From Affinundibacterium seohonense (GTDB taxonomy: Bacteria > Pseudomonadota > Gammaproteobacteria > Burkholderiales > Burkholderiaceae_D): a DNA stretch of 64,000 bases. Of the stretch, positions 26,217 through 35,805 are shown one piece after another. Positions within the stretch are counted from its first letter, which is position 1, and the number at the start of each line of letters is the position of its first letter. The stretch is from assembly GCF_014284305.1 (NCBI RefSeq), contig NZ_JACOFW010000002.1, forward strand, positions 1-64,000, read 5' to 3'. The translations under genes and the position numbers were made by a program. Under the pieces are notes generated by a model. That model searched no databases, was not told where the DNA came from, and saw only the letters and a program-made list of their open reading frames with translations.

Positions 26217-27275
26217 CTAGAATTTCGCTTGATCTACATCTTGGATAAAACGGATTAAGCCAGTAAAGTAATTGACGCTATCGTCGTACATCGACATGTG
26301 ACTTCCATTCGGACAAGTTAATGCACGTCCATGTTTCACTTTGGCTGCCATCGCCGCCATATAAAGTGGGTCCATGGTGTCGTGTTGCCCGCCGATGGTG
26401 AGCGTCGGCACCGTGATTGCTAATAGATCCGCGCTACGATCCCATTTTAATAGCTTACCGCTGGCACCTAGTTCACTAGGGCCTTGCATCGATACATAAA
26501 TCTTCGCATTCACATGTTTAAACGAGCGATTGACCGGATCTGGCCAAGTCGCTTGCGGCATTCTCAGCACGTGTTTTTCGTAGTGATGTGGAATCAGTAA
26601 TTCCATATAGCGCGGGTCTTCATATTTCCCGGCTGCTTCCAAGGCTTGGGTTTCTTTTAAGACTGCTTGATCCATCGCTGGCATTAAGACCTTTTGTGCA
26701 TAGTCATTGTAGGCAGGGATGCTGTCAACCATATTCGAAATAATGAGTGCCTTCAAATTTTGTTGATACTTTAGTGCATATTCCATCGCCAAAATGCCAC
26801 CCCAAGAATGTCCCAATAAGTAGAAATTGGATGCGTCTAAGCCTAGTGCTTTACGTACCTGTTCCACTTCCTCAACATAGCGCGGTAAATCAACCAAACT
26901 TTGGTCGTCGGGCTGATCACTGAAGTGCGAGCCAAGTTGATCGTAGTAATAATATTCAATACCAGCATTTGGAAAGTAACTGTCGAAAACTTCAAAATAT
27001 TCGTGCGTCATACCGGGGCCGCCATGTAGTAGCAAGACCTTAATTTTAGGATTATTGCCGACGCGTTTAGTCCAGACCTTGAAAGCACCTTTGGGTGTAT
27101 TGATGGTGATTAACTTGACACCACCGGATAAGAGATCGTCACGCCCACTGTAGTCTAAGTAACTGCTGCTGGGTTTATTCGGACTTGTGTTTTCTGCCAA
27201 TTTGGCTTGATCAGCCACGGGTTTATTGCAAGCCCCTAGGGCTAAAAGCATTAAGCAACTCCAGATGAATTTCAT
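26217..27275 (-). CDS. Lipoprotein alpha/beta hydrolase, proline iminopeptidase-like
   Basis: 352 residues, S33-family alpha/beta hydrolase. The lipoprotein signal ends in LGAC near residue 15, so it is anchored in a membrane on the periplasmic side. HGGPGMTHEYF forms the oxyanion loop, LLGHSWGG holds the nucleophile serine, GGQHDTMDP the aspartate and CPNGSHMSMYD the histidine. Members remove N-terminal proline or hydrolyse other small amides or esters. It shares a terminator with the convergent neighbour and lies 58 bases downstream of the TMEM175-type channel gene, with which it may be co-transcribed. Confidence 0.9.
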   Translation of the reverse strand: MKFIWSCLMLLALGACNKPVADQAKLAENTSPNKPSSSYLDYSGRDDLLSGGVKLITINTPKGAFKVWTKRVGNNPKIKVLLLHGGPGMTHEYFEVFDSYFPNAGIEYYYYDQLGSHFSDQPDDQSLVDLPRYVEEVEQVRKALGLDASNFYLLGHSWGGILAMEYALKYQQNLKALIISNMVDSIPAYNDYAQKVLMPAMDQAVLKETQALEAAGKYEDPRYMELLIPHHYEKHVLRMPQATWPDPVNRSFKHVNAKIYVSMQGPSELGASGKLLKWDRSADLLAITVPTLTIGGQHDTMDPLYMAAMAAKVKHGRALTCPNGSHMSMYDDSVNYFTGLIRFIQDVDQAKF

Positions 27276-27333
27276 ACTATTCCTTTAAATAAATTTGAGC
27301 GTTCACGAGTCAATATTGAAAAGCTGACGGTCA

Positions 27334-27918
27334 TCAACGATCTTCTTTTAAAGCACTCTCGATGCGACGATCAGGGATTAGCCACATTAAGGCAACGGCC
27401 ACATAAATCGCTTGCGATAACAATGCGATTTGAAATGCCAGCAGAATGCCGAGTCCATACAGTAGCAAGGACAACTTACCTTTGATATCACCACCAATGG
27501 CTTTTTTCAAGATCGAACTATCGCCGGCGGAGCAAATCAAACTGTATTGCAATAACCAATATGCCAAAGCCGCCATAAATAAATTGACGCCGTACAAAGC
27601 CGTAGGCGCAGCGGCAAAGTGATTTTCACCCATCCATCCGGTTGAGAACGGGATCAGGGAAAGCCAAAATAACAAATGCAAGTTCGCCCACAGATTTCCA
27701 GCACTAATTTTATGGGTGGCATGCAACAAGTGGTGATGGTTATTCCAGTAGATGCCAATATAGATAAAACTTAAAACGTAACTGAGAAAAACAGGAAATA
27801 AGGGCAGTAAGGTCGCGAAATCGCTACCATGTGGAACCTTAATTTCCAATACCATGATGGTGATAATAATCGCGATGACGCCATCGCTAAATGCTTCAAA
27901 TCGTCCTTTTCCCATCAT
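27334..27918 (-). CDS. TMEM175-type potassium channel protein (DUF1211)
   Basis: 194 residues with five to six membrane segments. The N-terminus GRFEAFSDGVIAIIITIMVLEIKVP has the RxxxFSD signature of the TMEM175/DUF1211 family; bacterial members are K+-leak channels working as tetramers. Characteristic second segment is FIYIGIYWNNHHHLL. Length is normal for the single-repeat bacterial form. A SD-like AAAGGAG (minus strand) precedes the ATG. Confidence 0.92.
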   Translation of the reverse strand: MMGKGRFEAFSDGVIAIIITIMVLEIKVPHGSDFATLLPLFPVFLSYVLSFIYIGIYWNNHHHLLHATHKISAGNLWANLHLLFWLSLIPFSTGWMGENHFAAAPTALYGVNLFMAALAYWLLQYSLICSAGDSSILKKAIGGDIKGKLSLLLYGLGILLAFQIALLSQAIYVAVALMWLIPDRRIESALKEDR

Positions 27919-28280
27919 TGATCGATCTCCTTTTTTAAGTTCTTAGGTCAAATCATTATTTAAATTGACGCTTACTTTGACTGCGGAGCTGCAAGGCTCG
28001 GCTGTCTAGATCACATTCTAGCCATGTATGTTCAATGAAGTGAGACAGTAGGGCTGTACCGAGGGCACCACCCCAGTGCGACTTGCGTTCACTTCAGTCT
28101 CAGTCAAGTTATAGGACGTCGACTCTGTATTGCTGGCCTGATCGGTGAACGCAAAAGATGGTTTATCGGATTGGAAGCTCACCCGTAAACCATCACATTG
28201 GATTTGGCTTACTTCGATACAAAAGCTAGAGAGTATCTTAAAAGCCAATGATTGTAATGATTTTGATTGAGTCGCACTAT
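27919..28280. other. Intergenic region left of the integrative element
   Basis: No convincing gene. A minus-strand ORF (28018-28248, 76 codons) lacks a recognisable family and a clear ribosome-binding site; it could be a remnant. The segment probably belongs to the chromosome next to the attachment site at 28281. Confidence 0.45.
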
Positions 28281-28309
28281 TTTGTGTACTAACTTGTGTA
28301 CTAAAAAAC
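28281..28309 (+). repeat. Left attachment-like repeat of the integrative element
   Basis: Two tandem TTGTGTACTAA units followed by AAAAC. The same arrangement recurs in direct orientation at 32348-32375, about 25 of 29 positions alike. The two copies bracket the integrase, regulator and relaxase genes, so they are candidates for attL and attR. Confidence 0.65.
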
Positions 28310-28522
28310 GAATGTGCCTATTCTGTACTGACTTGATCTGTTTATTAATCACAAGACTGGCTTACTAATTACCGCGCCGCTTAGGTGAATGTTTTGAATT
28401 GCCGTTTAACATATTCAAACAACTGATTATTTTCTGCGCGTGAAAATACTGTCGATGTCCCACCTCTTTGCCTTCCAATGTTTTGCTTCCCCCCCCACTG
28501 CACCAACTTCCAAAGAATCGCA
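28310..28522. other. Non-coding end of the element
   Basis: Runs from the left repeat to the end of the relaxase gene. It includes a run of eight to nine C residues near 28490. No gene or terminator was recognised. Confidence 0.4.
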
Positions 28523-29632
28523 CTAATCACAATCCGTATGCAAACCCTCGCCTTCAAACCATGACTCCACCTCTTTTTGAATAGCTTGCTTCTTTGAGAC
28601 CTTCACCGAAGGCTTCACAAACTCACCTGTCACTTCATCGAAGCAACTTGCCAATTGTTCGTTATCAGATTCGCGTGTGAAATCATCCTGAATCAACTGC
28701 TCATCACTTGAAATTTTAGCCTCAGAAAATCGAACCTCTACACAGGATAGAGGTTGACTTTTTGGTGTGTCATTTAATTGATGAATGTCTATAGGATTTG
28801 GTTGTTGAACCTCTATAGATATTGCTTCGAGGGTTTGCCATGTTCTGCTTGGCTTCCTTTCCTTAACTGGCTTAGTCATGATTCCCGCGAACGTGCCTTT
28901 AATTTTTGGCGTAGGCATGGCTAAACCTAGTGCTTGCATTATTGGCTCAGGGTTTTTGAAATGCGGCGCTAACAGGACGTGCAGAATGTCGCTACATAGT
29001 CCGCTATTCGCTTCCAAGACAGCAAACGCCGCATCTATCGCTTTAGTTCGTATAGCTGCACTGAAGCGCTTTAACGGGCTTTGGCGAACTAGTCCGTACT
29101 GCTTGCCTACCTGCTCATAGAAATCATCTTGCATAGCAAGGATGCGCTTCTTATTGCCCATTACCTCGCTTCCGCAAAGTCTGTCGCTTTTTATCGGAAT
29201 CAGGATCGTGTGGCAGTGTGGCGCGTCCTCGTCCAAGTGAATCACGGCACTTACAATCGGGACTTGAAAGAAGCGATCTGCCCACATCACGGCATCCTTA
29301 AAATATGCATGATGTGCAATAGCGGCATCGCTAGGTAAGCTAAAAATCAATTCAATCGCACTTATGGTGTCTTTGCGCCACTTACTTACGCGCACATCCT
29401 GCATGAGTGCTTGCACTGCCATACTCACCGCGCCGGAGGATGTATTGCCTCGCAAAATGATGTTGTCCTTTGTTTTGATCGGGTCGATATGACTACCACT
29501 CGATACGCCAAACTCAGCTATGCTCTCACGTAGGTTGTGCGCCATGACACGCGGCATCACTAATTCACGCCCAGATGATCGCGTGCTTTTAGCGCTTAAT
29601 CCTTTGATGCGCAAAAAGTGGGCATGAATCAT
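28523..29632 (-). CDS. MobV-like (Pre/Mob) relaxase
   Basis: 369 residues. The N-terminal 200 residues fit the plasmid-recombination/mobilisation relaxases that nick oriT to start conjugal transfer of mobilisable DNA. The metal-binding motif HLDEDAPHCH (132-141) matches the family's HxDE...PHxH, and the early segment AHNLRESIAE with N33 corresponds to motif I. The C-terminal part is divergent and acidic. It has no tail for replication or primase. Its start overlaps the upstream stop (ATGA), so it ends a three-gene operon in the integrative element. Confidence 0.85.
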   Translation of the reverse strand: MIHAHFLRIKGLSAKSTRSSGRELVMPRVMAHNLRESIAEFGVSSGSHIDPIKTKDNIILRGNTSSGAVSMAVQALMQDVRVSKWRKDTISAIELIFSLPSDAAIAHHAYFKDAVMWADRFFQVPIVSAVIHLDEDAPHCHTILIPIKSDRLCGSEVMGNKKRILAMQDDFYEQVGKQYGLVRQSPLKRFSAAIRTKAIDAAFAVLEANSGLCSDILHVLLAPHFKNPEPIMQALGLAMPTPKIKGTFAGIMTKPVKERKPSRTWQTLEAISIEVQQPNPIDIHQLNDTPKSQPLSCVEVRFSEAKISSDEQLIQDDFTRESDNEQLASCFDEVTGEFVKPSVKVSKKQAIQKEVESWFEGEGLHTDCD

Positions 29633-30075
29633 TCTGCTCCCCCTAAATCCAATTCGCCTTGCGGGTTAGGTTCGGTGTTATCACGCAGTAGCACGTAACG
29701 CGCTATGCCTCGGTGCACCAAACCATCCGCACCAATGATCGTTTCCCGATTTGATGTAATAACGTAATTGGACGCTTCCATCTCTTGAATGCGCGTGGCA
29801 ATCCGATAGTAACCGCAGCCTTCTGCCTCTTTAGTATTGATGCCACGATTGCCCAAATAACGCAGGACTTTAGGTAAGGTGCGGGCTTGCGATTCCCCAT
29901 TCGCACTCAATAGTGCTAGACCTTTACTAGCTAGTTCTTTCCTTAGATTGCTGATATGCTTTGTATCGCATCGAAGCATATTTCCTTGCCGTTTCACGTT
30001 GCCTGCCAGCTTTGTGATTTTTACGCCTCCCTTGCCGGAGGCGTTTTGTTTTCTTGGACGCTTTGAAAATGTCAT
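29629..30075 (-). CDS. Element-borne hypothetical protein, possible winged helix
   Basis: 148 residues, strongly basic N-terminus (FSKRPRKQNASGKGGVKITK) and a middle with the rhythm of a DNA-binding winged helix (LPKVLRYLGNRGINTKEAEGCGYYRIATRIQ). I recognise no family. It is sandwiched between the AlpA-like regulator and the relaxase with four-base overlaps on both sides, so translation is coupled. An accessory DNA-binding factor for mobilisation is a reasonable guess, not shown by the sequence. Confidence 0.6.
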   Translation of the reverse strand: MTFSKRPRKQNASGKGGVKITKLAGNVKRQGNMLRCDTKHISNLRKELASKGLALLSANGESQARTLPKVLRYLGNRGINTKEAEGCGYYRIATRIQEMEASNYVITSNRETIIGADGLVHRGIARYVLLRDNTEPNPQGELDLGGAE

Positions 30076-30314
30076 TTCACCACCTCCACTTTGTAATTTA
30101 GTGGGTCTGCAAAGAAGCGGTGCAGTTCTCGATTTGGGTAAGCCGTGCAGCGCTCAGAGAACTTGACGGGCTGCGGTGCTCTACCTGCTTTGACGAGTTG
30201 GCGGAATTTCTCACGACAGAAAGGTGAGAAGGGTGCTATCTGGTTCCAGCGGCTCAAACCGTCTGCTGGTAGTGTTTTGCTGGGGTTTGCTGCTGGGTTT
30301 GTGGTGTTGTTCAT
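30072..30314 (-). CDS. AlpA-like small DNA-binding regulator
   Basis: 80 residues. The segment GLSRWNQIAPFSPFCREKFRQLVKAGRAPQPVKFSERCTAYPNRELHRF has the layout of AlpA/MerR-type excisionase-like proteins: a helix-turn-helix, a basic recognition helix and a W/Y-rich wing. Such proteins control integrase expression or act as excision factors in P4-like elements. First gene of the operon; short direct repeats lie upstream (30401-30430). Confidence 0.7.
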   Translation of the reverse strand: MNNTTNPAANPSKTLPADGLSRWNQIAPFSPFCREKFRQLVKAGRAPQPVKFSERCTAYPNRELHRFFADPLNYKVEVVK

Positions 30315-30400
30315 ATTTGCCTATCCTTCACTTGTTACCGCTAGGTTTCACGGATTAAGGCAAAGAATAATTCGGCATTAAAGCTTATAAAACTTGCGTA

Positions 30401-30430
30401 CTAGTAGGGTGCGCAGTCTGCTAGTAGGGT
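30401..30430 (-). repeat. Direct repeat upstream of the AlpA-like operon
   Basis: CTAGTAGGGT occurs at 30401-30410 and 30421-30430, a 20-base period (two helical turns). Location upstream of the AlpA-like gene suggests an operator, or possibly part of oriT. Confidence 0.5.
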
Positions 30431-30978
30431 TACATTATTTTTGTTTTTTCCCATTCTCGACACCAATCGGTAATTACCTTTTCACTTGTTAATGCCTCAT
30501 ACGTCTTTAACATCTCCTGAGCAAAGTCTGTTTTTGTCTTGTACACCGTTTTGGGGTTCGGGTCGTTCATCCACAATTTCCAATGCATCTTCACGGCTTC
30601 TTTTGCTTTTTGTTTTCCATCTAGGTCGTTTGTTTTTTTTGTAGTGCCGCCTTTACTTCGATCGATTTCTGACATTGCGCCAATTCTAGCAAGCGGCAAA
30701 AGTTTGCTATTTACATATTCGTACCATGACGCATTTAATGCACAACACCAGCCCTCTATCGCGAGTTCATTGTGAATTTTGACCGCGTGAAGTGCACATG
30801 ATCGCCATTCAAGTAGCTGTGTTAAACGCTCTGACTTTTCTATTGACTCCAAAAACGTGTCAAATTTTTCTAAGTTAAATCCATAACCCATTAGTACAAA
30901 TGCTGCTATTTGCACTTCTTGATCTGAATAAGTGCAAAACCCTTTGTCATCAATGACGCGATTTATTTGTAATCCCAT
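30430..30978 (-). CDS. Element-borne hypothetical protein
   Basis: 182 residues, soluble and helical, with no family I can name. The C-terminal third (KAKEAVKMHWKLWMNDPNPKTVYKTKTDFAQEMLKTYEALTS and on) resembles short segments seen in phage and plasmid proteins that end in a W-rich helix, but this is not diagnostic. It lies between the AlpA-like operon and the integrase gene in the element. Codon use is less G/C-ending than the core genes, as in its neighbours. Confidence 0.55.
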   Translation of the reverse strand: MGLQINRVIDDKGFCTYSDQEVQIAAFVLMGYGFNLEKFDTFLESIEKSERLTQLLEWRSCALHAVKIHNELAIEGWCCALNASWYEYVNSKLLPLARIGAMSEIDRSKGGTTKKTNDLDGKQKAKEAVKMHWKLWMNDPNPKTVYKTKTDFAQEMLKTYEALTSEKVITDWCREWEKTKIM

Positions 30979-31070
30979 TAATAGTGCCTTTGTTTAAAAT
31001 GGAAATCATGCCAGCAGAATGAAGCCGCAAATTAGTCTTCGCTTCTTCGGAGTAGGCACAATTAAATTGG

Positions 31071-32306
31071 TTATGCTGCTGTCTTACCAAAACTACCGAT
31101 CACTACTTTTCTCTGTGTTTCGATCTGTGCATCTACAAAATCCGCCCATAGCTGCAAAATTTTCCTTCGTTCGTCCGCATACTCTGCACGGTTATATACG
31201 CCCTTAATGCCCTTGATGCTATGCGCTAATGCCTTTTCGATTGCGTCCGAGGATTGCCCCATCTCGTGCAAGTGGGTTGATGCTGTACGCCTAAAGTCAT
31301 GAATCACAAAGTGCTGTACTCCAGTGTCCATTGCTCTAACTGCTGCATTAAGCGTAGATTTTGAAATAGGACGGTCTTCATATCCGCGCCGCATAGGGAA
31401 TACATATTTTTGACTGTGTGACAGTTCCTTTAACTCTGCAAACATTGCGAGTGCTTGCCGTGAAAGGTGTATCCAATGCTCTTTGTCTTTTTTCATACGT
31501 TCGGCTGGTATGCGCCACATCCCATTTTCAAAATCAATCTCTGACCATTCAGCCTCGATCATTTCTGACTTGCGCACCATCGTAATCACTAGCAGGTGTA
31601 ATGCCAGTTTTGAGGGTCGTGCCATATCGGAGGCGTAGATTTTGCGTAACATTAAGCCTAATTCATCCGGTGACAATACGCGGGTTCGGCTCTGTGGCGT
31701 AGCAATGAATCTTGCTACTAGCTGGTGTGCTGGGTTGATGGTGGCGACTTGGCGCGATATGGCATATTCAAACATACGCTTAATAATATTTCTGGTAAGC
31801 AGTGCAGCTTGTGGTGAGCCTCTGGCTTTGATCTTGTCGCAGATAACCAGAATATCCCCTGCATTCACCTCTGCTAGTTCCTTACTCCCTATCGCTGGGT
31901 AAATGTCTTTATCCAAAACTCTGCGCGTAACATTGCGGTACGACTCAGATTTATCGGCGATTAATGACTGATACCAATGCTCAGAAAATTCACGCACAGT
32001 AGTTAGTGACTTGGCAAACCCTCGGTCTTTTTGTGCGTCCGCAATCGGGGAAACACCTTTCGCTACGATCTCGGTGTATTTCACAGCCAGCTTGCGCGCC
32101 TCTTTTAATCCGACTGCTGGGTATTCGCCAATGGTGACTAGGGGCTGCTGTTTGCCGTTTAGTGAATAACGGTAGCGCCAAATTTTAGTACCTGAAGTCA
32201 TTATCTCTAAGTACAAGCCTTCACCATCCGCTATAAGGTAACGCTTTTCCTTAGGCTCCAAGGCGCGGATTTTCGTGTCGTTCAGTGGGGTAGCTGCTTT
32301 AGGCAT
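31071..32306 (-). CDS. Tyrosine-type integrase with Arm DNA-binding domain
   Basis: 411 residues, P4-like integrase. N-terminal DUF4102 arm-binding domain (LNDTKIRALEPKEKRYLIADGEGLYLEI), a SAM-like core-binding domain (about 100-190), and a catalytic domain with R in TMVRKSEMIEAEW, H-x-x-R in HDFRRTASTHLHEMG, H in ALAHS, and nucleophile Y in GVYNRAEY. All catalytic residues present. It inserts and excises the element by site-specific recombination. Repeats of TGTGTACT flank its start, probably its own binding sites. Confidence 0.95.
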   Translation of the reverse strand: MPKAATPLNDTKIRALEPKEKRYLIADGEGLYLEIMTSGTKIWRYRYSLNGKQQPLVTIGEYPAVGLKEARKLAVKYTEIVAKGVSPIADAQKDRGFAKSLTTVREFSEHWYQSLIADKSESYRNVTRRVLDKDIYPAIGSKELAEVNAGDILVICDKIKARGSPQAALLTRNIIKRMFEYAISRQVATINPAHQLVARFIATPQSRTRVLSPDELGLMLRKIYASDMARPSKLALHLLVITMVRKSEMIEAEWSEIDFENGMWRIPAERMKKDKEHWIHLSRQALAMFAELKELSHSQKYVFPMRRGYEDRPISKSTLNAAVRAMDTGVQHFVIHDFRRTASTHLHEMGQSSDAIEKALAHSIKGIKGVYNRAEYADERRKILQLWADFVDAQIETQRKVVIGSFGKTAA

Positions 32307-32310
32307 TTTA

Positions 32311-32375
32311 AGTACACAGGTTAGTACACAGGGTGAGCATTAATGATCTTGTGTACTAAAGTGTGTACTAAAAAC
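32311..32375. repeat. Right attachment-like repeats and arm sites
   Basis: Two AGTACACA units (32311-32330) are inverted copies of TGTGTACT. At 32348-32375 a direct copy of the left repeat follows (CTTGTGTACTAA, GTGTACTAAAAAC). This cluster upstream of the integrase has the look of arm-type sites plus attR. Confidence 0.6.
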
Positions 32376-32482
32376 TAGTGGTAGTCAATGGTCAATGATG
32401 GGCGAACTTTGCATAAGTCTAGCTATTTTCATAGGTAAAACTACTTGAAAATGGGCAAACCTAGCAAACCCTAAAACACTGT

Positions 32483-33895
32483 TTATTTTCCGATACAAAA
32501 ACGCGAGAAAATCACACCGAGCAAATCATCCGAAGTAAATTCACCCGTAATGCTATTGAGACGATCCTGCGTTAGACGCAGCTCTTCGGCGAACAGATCG
32601 AGAGACTGATCATTTTGTGCCGCATAGGCAGCCGCTTGTTCTAGGTGTTCATGCGCATGTTTGAGGGCAATCAAATGACGTTCGCGTGCCAAGTACAAAG
32701 ACTCACCAGTTTGCTGCCATCCTGCGATACGTAATAATTCATGTCGCAAGAGATCCATGCCTAGATGTTCTTGTGCTGACAAATAGACTTGGGTTAGGTC
32801 GCCGACCGTATCAACGCTGGCGTGATGACCAGAAATATCGATCTTGGTCCAAACGCAGATGACAGGAACACCTTCTGGAAAACGTTCAGCTATCTCTTCA
32901 TCAGCGCGGGTCGGACCTCGACTGGCATCGAGCAAATGTAAAATAACATCGGCTTTTTGCACTTCGTTCCAAGTACGTTCGATGCCGATACGTTCAACCG
33001 CATCGATCTTATTGGCGACTTCACCAAGTTCAGGTGTATCGTGATCGTGACGTATGCCGGCGGTATCAATAATATTGAGAGGAATACCTTCAATGTGAAT
33101 CGTCTCTGTGACCTTGTCGCGGGTAGTGCCGGCAATCGGCGTTACGATGGCGATGTCATCGCCAGCCAAGGCATTGAGCAAAGATGATTTACCAACATTC
33201 GGTTGCCCCGCCAGCACGACATTTAAACCTTCGCGCAGTAGTGCCCCCTGAGCGGCTTGTTCAAAAACAGCGCGCAAGGATTTTTGGATGCCGCTAAGTT
33301 GGCCGCGGGCGTCGGACTTTTCTAAGAAGTCAATTTCCTCTTCTGGAAAATCTAAAGTTGCTTCGACCAACATGCGTAGATGTACAACTTTTTCGACTAG
33401 CGCATGAATGACTTTGGAGAAAGCACCCGACATTGATTGCGATGCGGATTTCGCTGCCGCCTCGGTCGAGGCTTCGATTAAGTCAGCAACCGCTTCTGCT
33501 TGCGCCAGATCGAGCTTGTCGTTCATGAATGCACGTTGGGTGAATTCACCTGGCTCAGCCAAACGTAACCCTTGTTCTTTACCCGCTTCCAAACATCGGC
33601 TCAGTAACATCTGCATGACCACTGGACCACCATGGCCTTGTAGTTCAAGAACCTCCTCACCAGTGTAAGAATGCGGTGCTCTAAAAGCGATTGCCAGACC
33701 CTGATCGATCACAGTGCCATCGGCTTGCGTAAAATCTAGGTAGGTCGCGTGGCGCGGCTTTAGTATCACGCTGCCAAACAGCTTGCGACTAATGTCGCTC
33801 AGATCTCTTCCGGATATTCTCACCACGCCAATGCCTCCGCGGCCTGGTGCGGTGGCAATCGCTACAATGGGAGTGCTGTCGTATGTGTGTGTCAT
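32483..33895 (-). CDS. mnmE: tRNA modification GTPase MnmE
   Basis: 470 residues, full length. With MnmG it makes 5-carboxymethylaminomethyl or related groups on uridine 34 of tRNA. N-terminal folate-binding domain ([22 protein letters not shown]), central G domain with Walker [10 protein letters not shown] near 226 and DTAG, and the invariant C-terminal FCIGK. The G-domain N/TKxD element reads WTKID. A 20-base-short leader precedes. It is separated from yidC by a terminator. Confidence 0.98.
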   Translation of the reverse strand: MTHTYDSTPIVAIATAPGRGGIGVVRISGRDLSDISRKLFGSVILKPRHATYLDFTQADGTVIDQGLAIAFRAPHSYTGEEVLELQGHGGPVVMQMLLSRCLEAGKEQGLRLAEPGEFTQRAFMNDKLDLAQAEAVADLIEASTEAAAKSASQSMSGAFSKVIHALVEKVVHLRMLVEATLDFPEEEIDFLEKSDARGQLSGIQKSLRAVFEQAAQGALLREGLNVVLAGQPNVGKSSLLNALAGDDIAIVTPIAGTTRDKVTETIHIEGIPLNIIDTAGIRHDHDTPELGEVANKIDAVERIGIERTWNEVQKADVILHLLDASRGPTRADEEIAERFPEGVPVICVWTKIDISGHHASVDTVGDLTQVYLSAQEHLGMDLLRHELLRIAGWQQTGESLYLARERHLIALKHAHEHLEQAAAYAAQNDQSLDLFAEELRLTQDRLNSITGEFTSDDLLGVIFSRFCIGK

Positions 33896-34010
33896 GAGGA
33901 AATTTTAACCTTGCTATAGGGAAATCTGTTGGGAATTCGTTGCTCGCTACGTTCCCAGATGTATCGTAAACACGACATGATCTGCAGCAAAAAGCAGAGC
34001 ATTTGCTTAC

Positions 34011-34040
34011 AAAAAAAGCCCATGATTCATGGGCTTTTTT
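34011..34040. terminator. Terminator between yidC and mnmE
   Basis: AAAAAAGCCCATG and CATGGGCTTTTTT form a perfect stem with a loop of about four bases. On the minus strand it lies downstream of yidC and separates it from mnmE. Confidence 0.92.
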
Positions 34041-34059
34041 GATTGATTGCTTTTAAATC

Positions 34060-35805
34060 TTATCGATGTTCTGGTGGAACAATTTTGTTATTGATGACCC
34101 ATTGTTGACCAATAGATAAAACGTTATTGACAACCCAGTACAACACTAAACCGGATGGGAAGAACAAGAACATCACAGAGAACAGTAAAGGCATAAACAA
34201 CATCATCTTAGCCTGTACCGGATCAGCGGGTGCTGGGCTGAGTTTTGTTGTGATGTACATAGAAATCGCATACAAGACTGGCAAAATGAACCAAGGATCT
34301 GGCTTGGATAAATCAGTAATCCAACCCACCCAAGGCGCACCGCGCATTTCGACTGAAGCCTGCAATACCCAGTACAGAGACAAGAAAATCGGCATTTGGA
34401 TCAAGATAGGTAAGCAACCACCGAGAGGGTTAATCTTCTCCGTTTTGTAGAGCTCCATCATCGCCACATTTAATTTTTGTGGCTCGTTTTTGTATTTCTC
34501 TTTCAAAGCCGTCATTTTTGGCGTCACGACTTTCATCTTCGCCATACTGCGATAACCAGCAGCGGACAATGGGAACAAAGCCAATTTGATCGCAATTGTA
34601 AACACCACAATCGTCCAACCCCAGTTATTCAAGATGCTATGGATTAACTCCATGACCCAAAACATAGGCTTGGCAATCATCGCGAAATACCAATAATCTT
34701 TAACCAGTTCCATCCCTGGTGCGACTTTTTCCAAGATCGCCGACTCTTGCGGCCCAGAGTACAGACGCGCGTTCGATGAGGCAGTAGCACCTGGTGCAAC
34801 GCTACCCAAAGCAATCACTGAGCTCACAGAATAAATATTTTCACGCACACGTTCGGTACGGATTTCGCGTTTTACTTTATCTTCTGGAATGAACGCCGAC
34901 ACAAAGAAATGCTGAATCATGGAAACCCAACCATTTTCAGAAACGGTTTCATGATCTGGCTTGGCATCTGCCTTGCCGTGACGTTTTTCAATATCTTCAA
35001 AACTAAGCTTTTGGAAATGCTTGGCTTCGGTATATACGGCGGGGGCATAGAATTCAGTTTGTCCTGACAACATGCCACCAGAAGTTGGCTTATTGCCATC
35101 GTGAATCAATTGCAAATACACAGAAGGCGCAATCGCAGCTGCCGTATTGTTAGCGACGGTGTGTTTTACATCGATCACATAGCTGCCTTTTTTGAAGGTC
35201 AATGTCTTGATCAACTTCACGCCGGCTTGCTCTGATTCCAGCACCAAATTCAATTCATTCGCGCCCTCTAAGGAGCGCGGACCTGGCAAGGCAACAAAAC
35301 CAGATTTGTGGTTAGGGAAATTACCGCCTAACAAACCTGTCTGCGCAGCATAAGTGCGGGCTGGGACAGGAACTTCTTTTGTACCCTTGAACAAGCCAAA
35401 GAAACCAGTCTGTTCAATGCGTGTCTTGCCGCTATGACTGTCAAACAAAACCACGTTTTTCTTAGGATCATCACTATCTGGATATTTGAGTAATTCCAGA
35501 CGTTTGATTTCACCACCAACAGTATCGATGTCTGCTTTGATCAAATCAGTTGTAATCGTAATTGTTTCGCTTCTGAACACCGGCGCAAAGATTGCCGCTG
35601 TGTCCGTCGCAGCAGTTGCTGCACTCGCGCTTGCCGCGGCGTTCGTTGGTGTAGTAGTTGCCGAAGCACTAGCATTCTTAGCTTGTTGTGCTGTCGTTGC
35701 AGGGAAAAACATGGATTGTTTTCCATTATGACGCATCCAGTTATCCCATAGGAGTAACAGAGACATCGAGAAAATAACCCAGAGGACGGTACGCTTTATA
35801 TCCAT
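34060..35805 (-). CDS. yidC: Membrane protein insertase YidC
   Basis: 581 residues. Inserts and folds inner-membrane proteins alone or with SecYEG. Start at ATG 35805 (MDIKRTVLWVIFSMSLLLLWDNW) matches the normal N-terminus; a GTG at 35814 is in frame but adds DKM only and lacks support. The first membrane helix is followed by an alanine-rich linker and the periplasmic beta domain (about 60-350); C-terminal helices start at WTIVVFTIAIKLALFPL. Contains a basic cytoplasmic loop. End of the rpmH-rnpA-yidD-yidC order. Confidence 0.98.
   Translation of the reverse strand: MDIKRTVLWVIFSMSLLLLWDNWMRHNGKQSMFFPATTAQQAKNASASATTTPTNAAASASAATAATDTAAIFAPVFRSETITITTDLIKADIDTVGGEIKRLELLKYPDSDDPKKNVVLFDSHSGKTRIEQTGFFGLFKGTKEVPVPARTYAAQTGLLGGNFPNHKSGFVALPGPRSLEGANELNLVLESEQAGVKLIKTLTFKKGSYVIDVKHTVANNTAAAIAPSVYLQLIHDGNKPTSGGMLSGQTEFYAPAVYTEAKHFQKLSFEDIEKRHGKADAKPDHETVSENGWVSMIQHFFVSAFIPEDKVKREIRTERVRENIYSVSSVIALGSVAPGATASSNARLYSGPQESAILEKVAPGMELVKDYWYFAMIAKPMFWVMELIHSILNNWGWTIVVFTIAIKLALFPLSAAGYRSMAKMKVVTPKMTALKEKYKNEPQKLNVAMMELYKTEKINPLGGCLPILIQMPIFLSLYWVLQASVEMRGAPWVGWITDLSKPDPWFILPVLYAISMYITTKLSPAPADPVQAKMMLFMPLLFSVMFLFFPSGLVLYWVVNNVLSIGQQWVINNKIVPPEHR

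Noticed and set aside
28018-28248. 76-codon minus-strand ORF next to the integrative element
   Set aside because: No recognisable family or start signal; kept only as a note in the gap entry.
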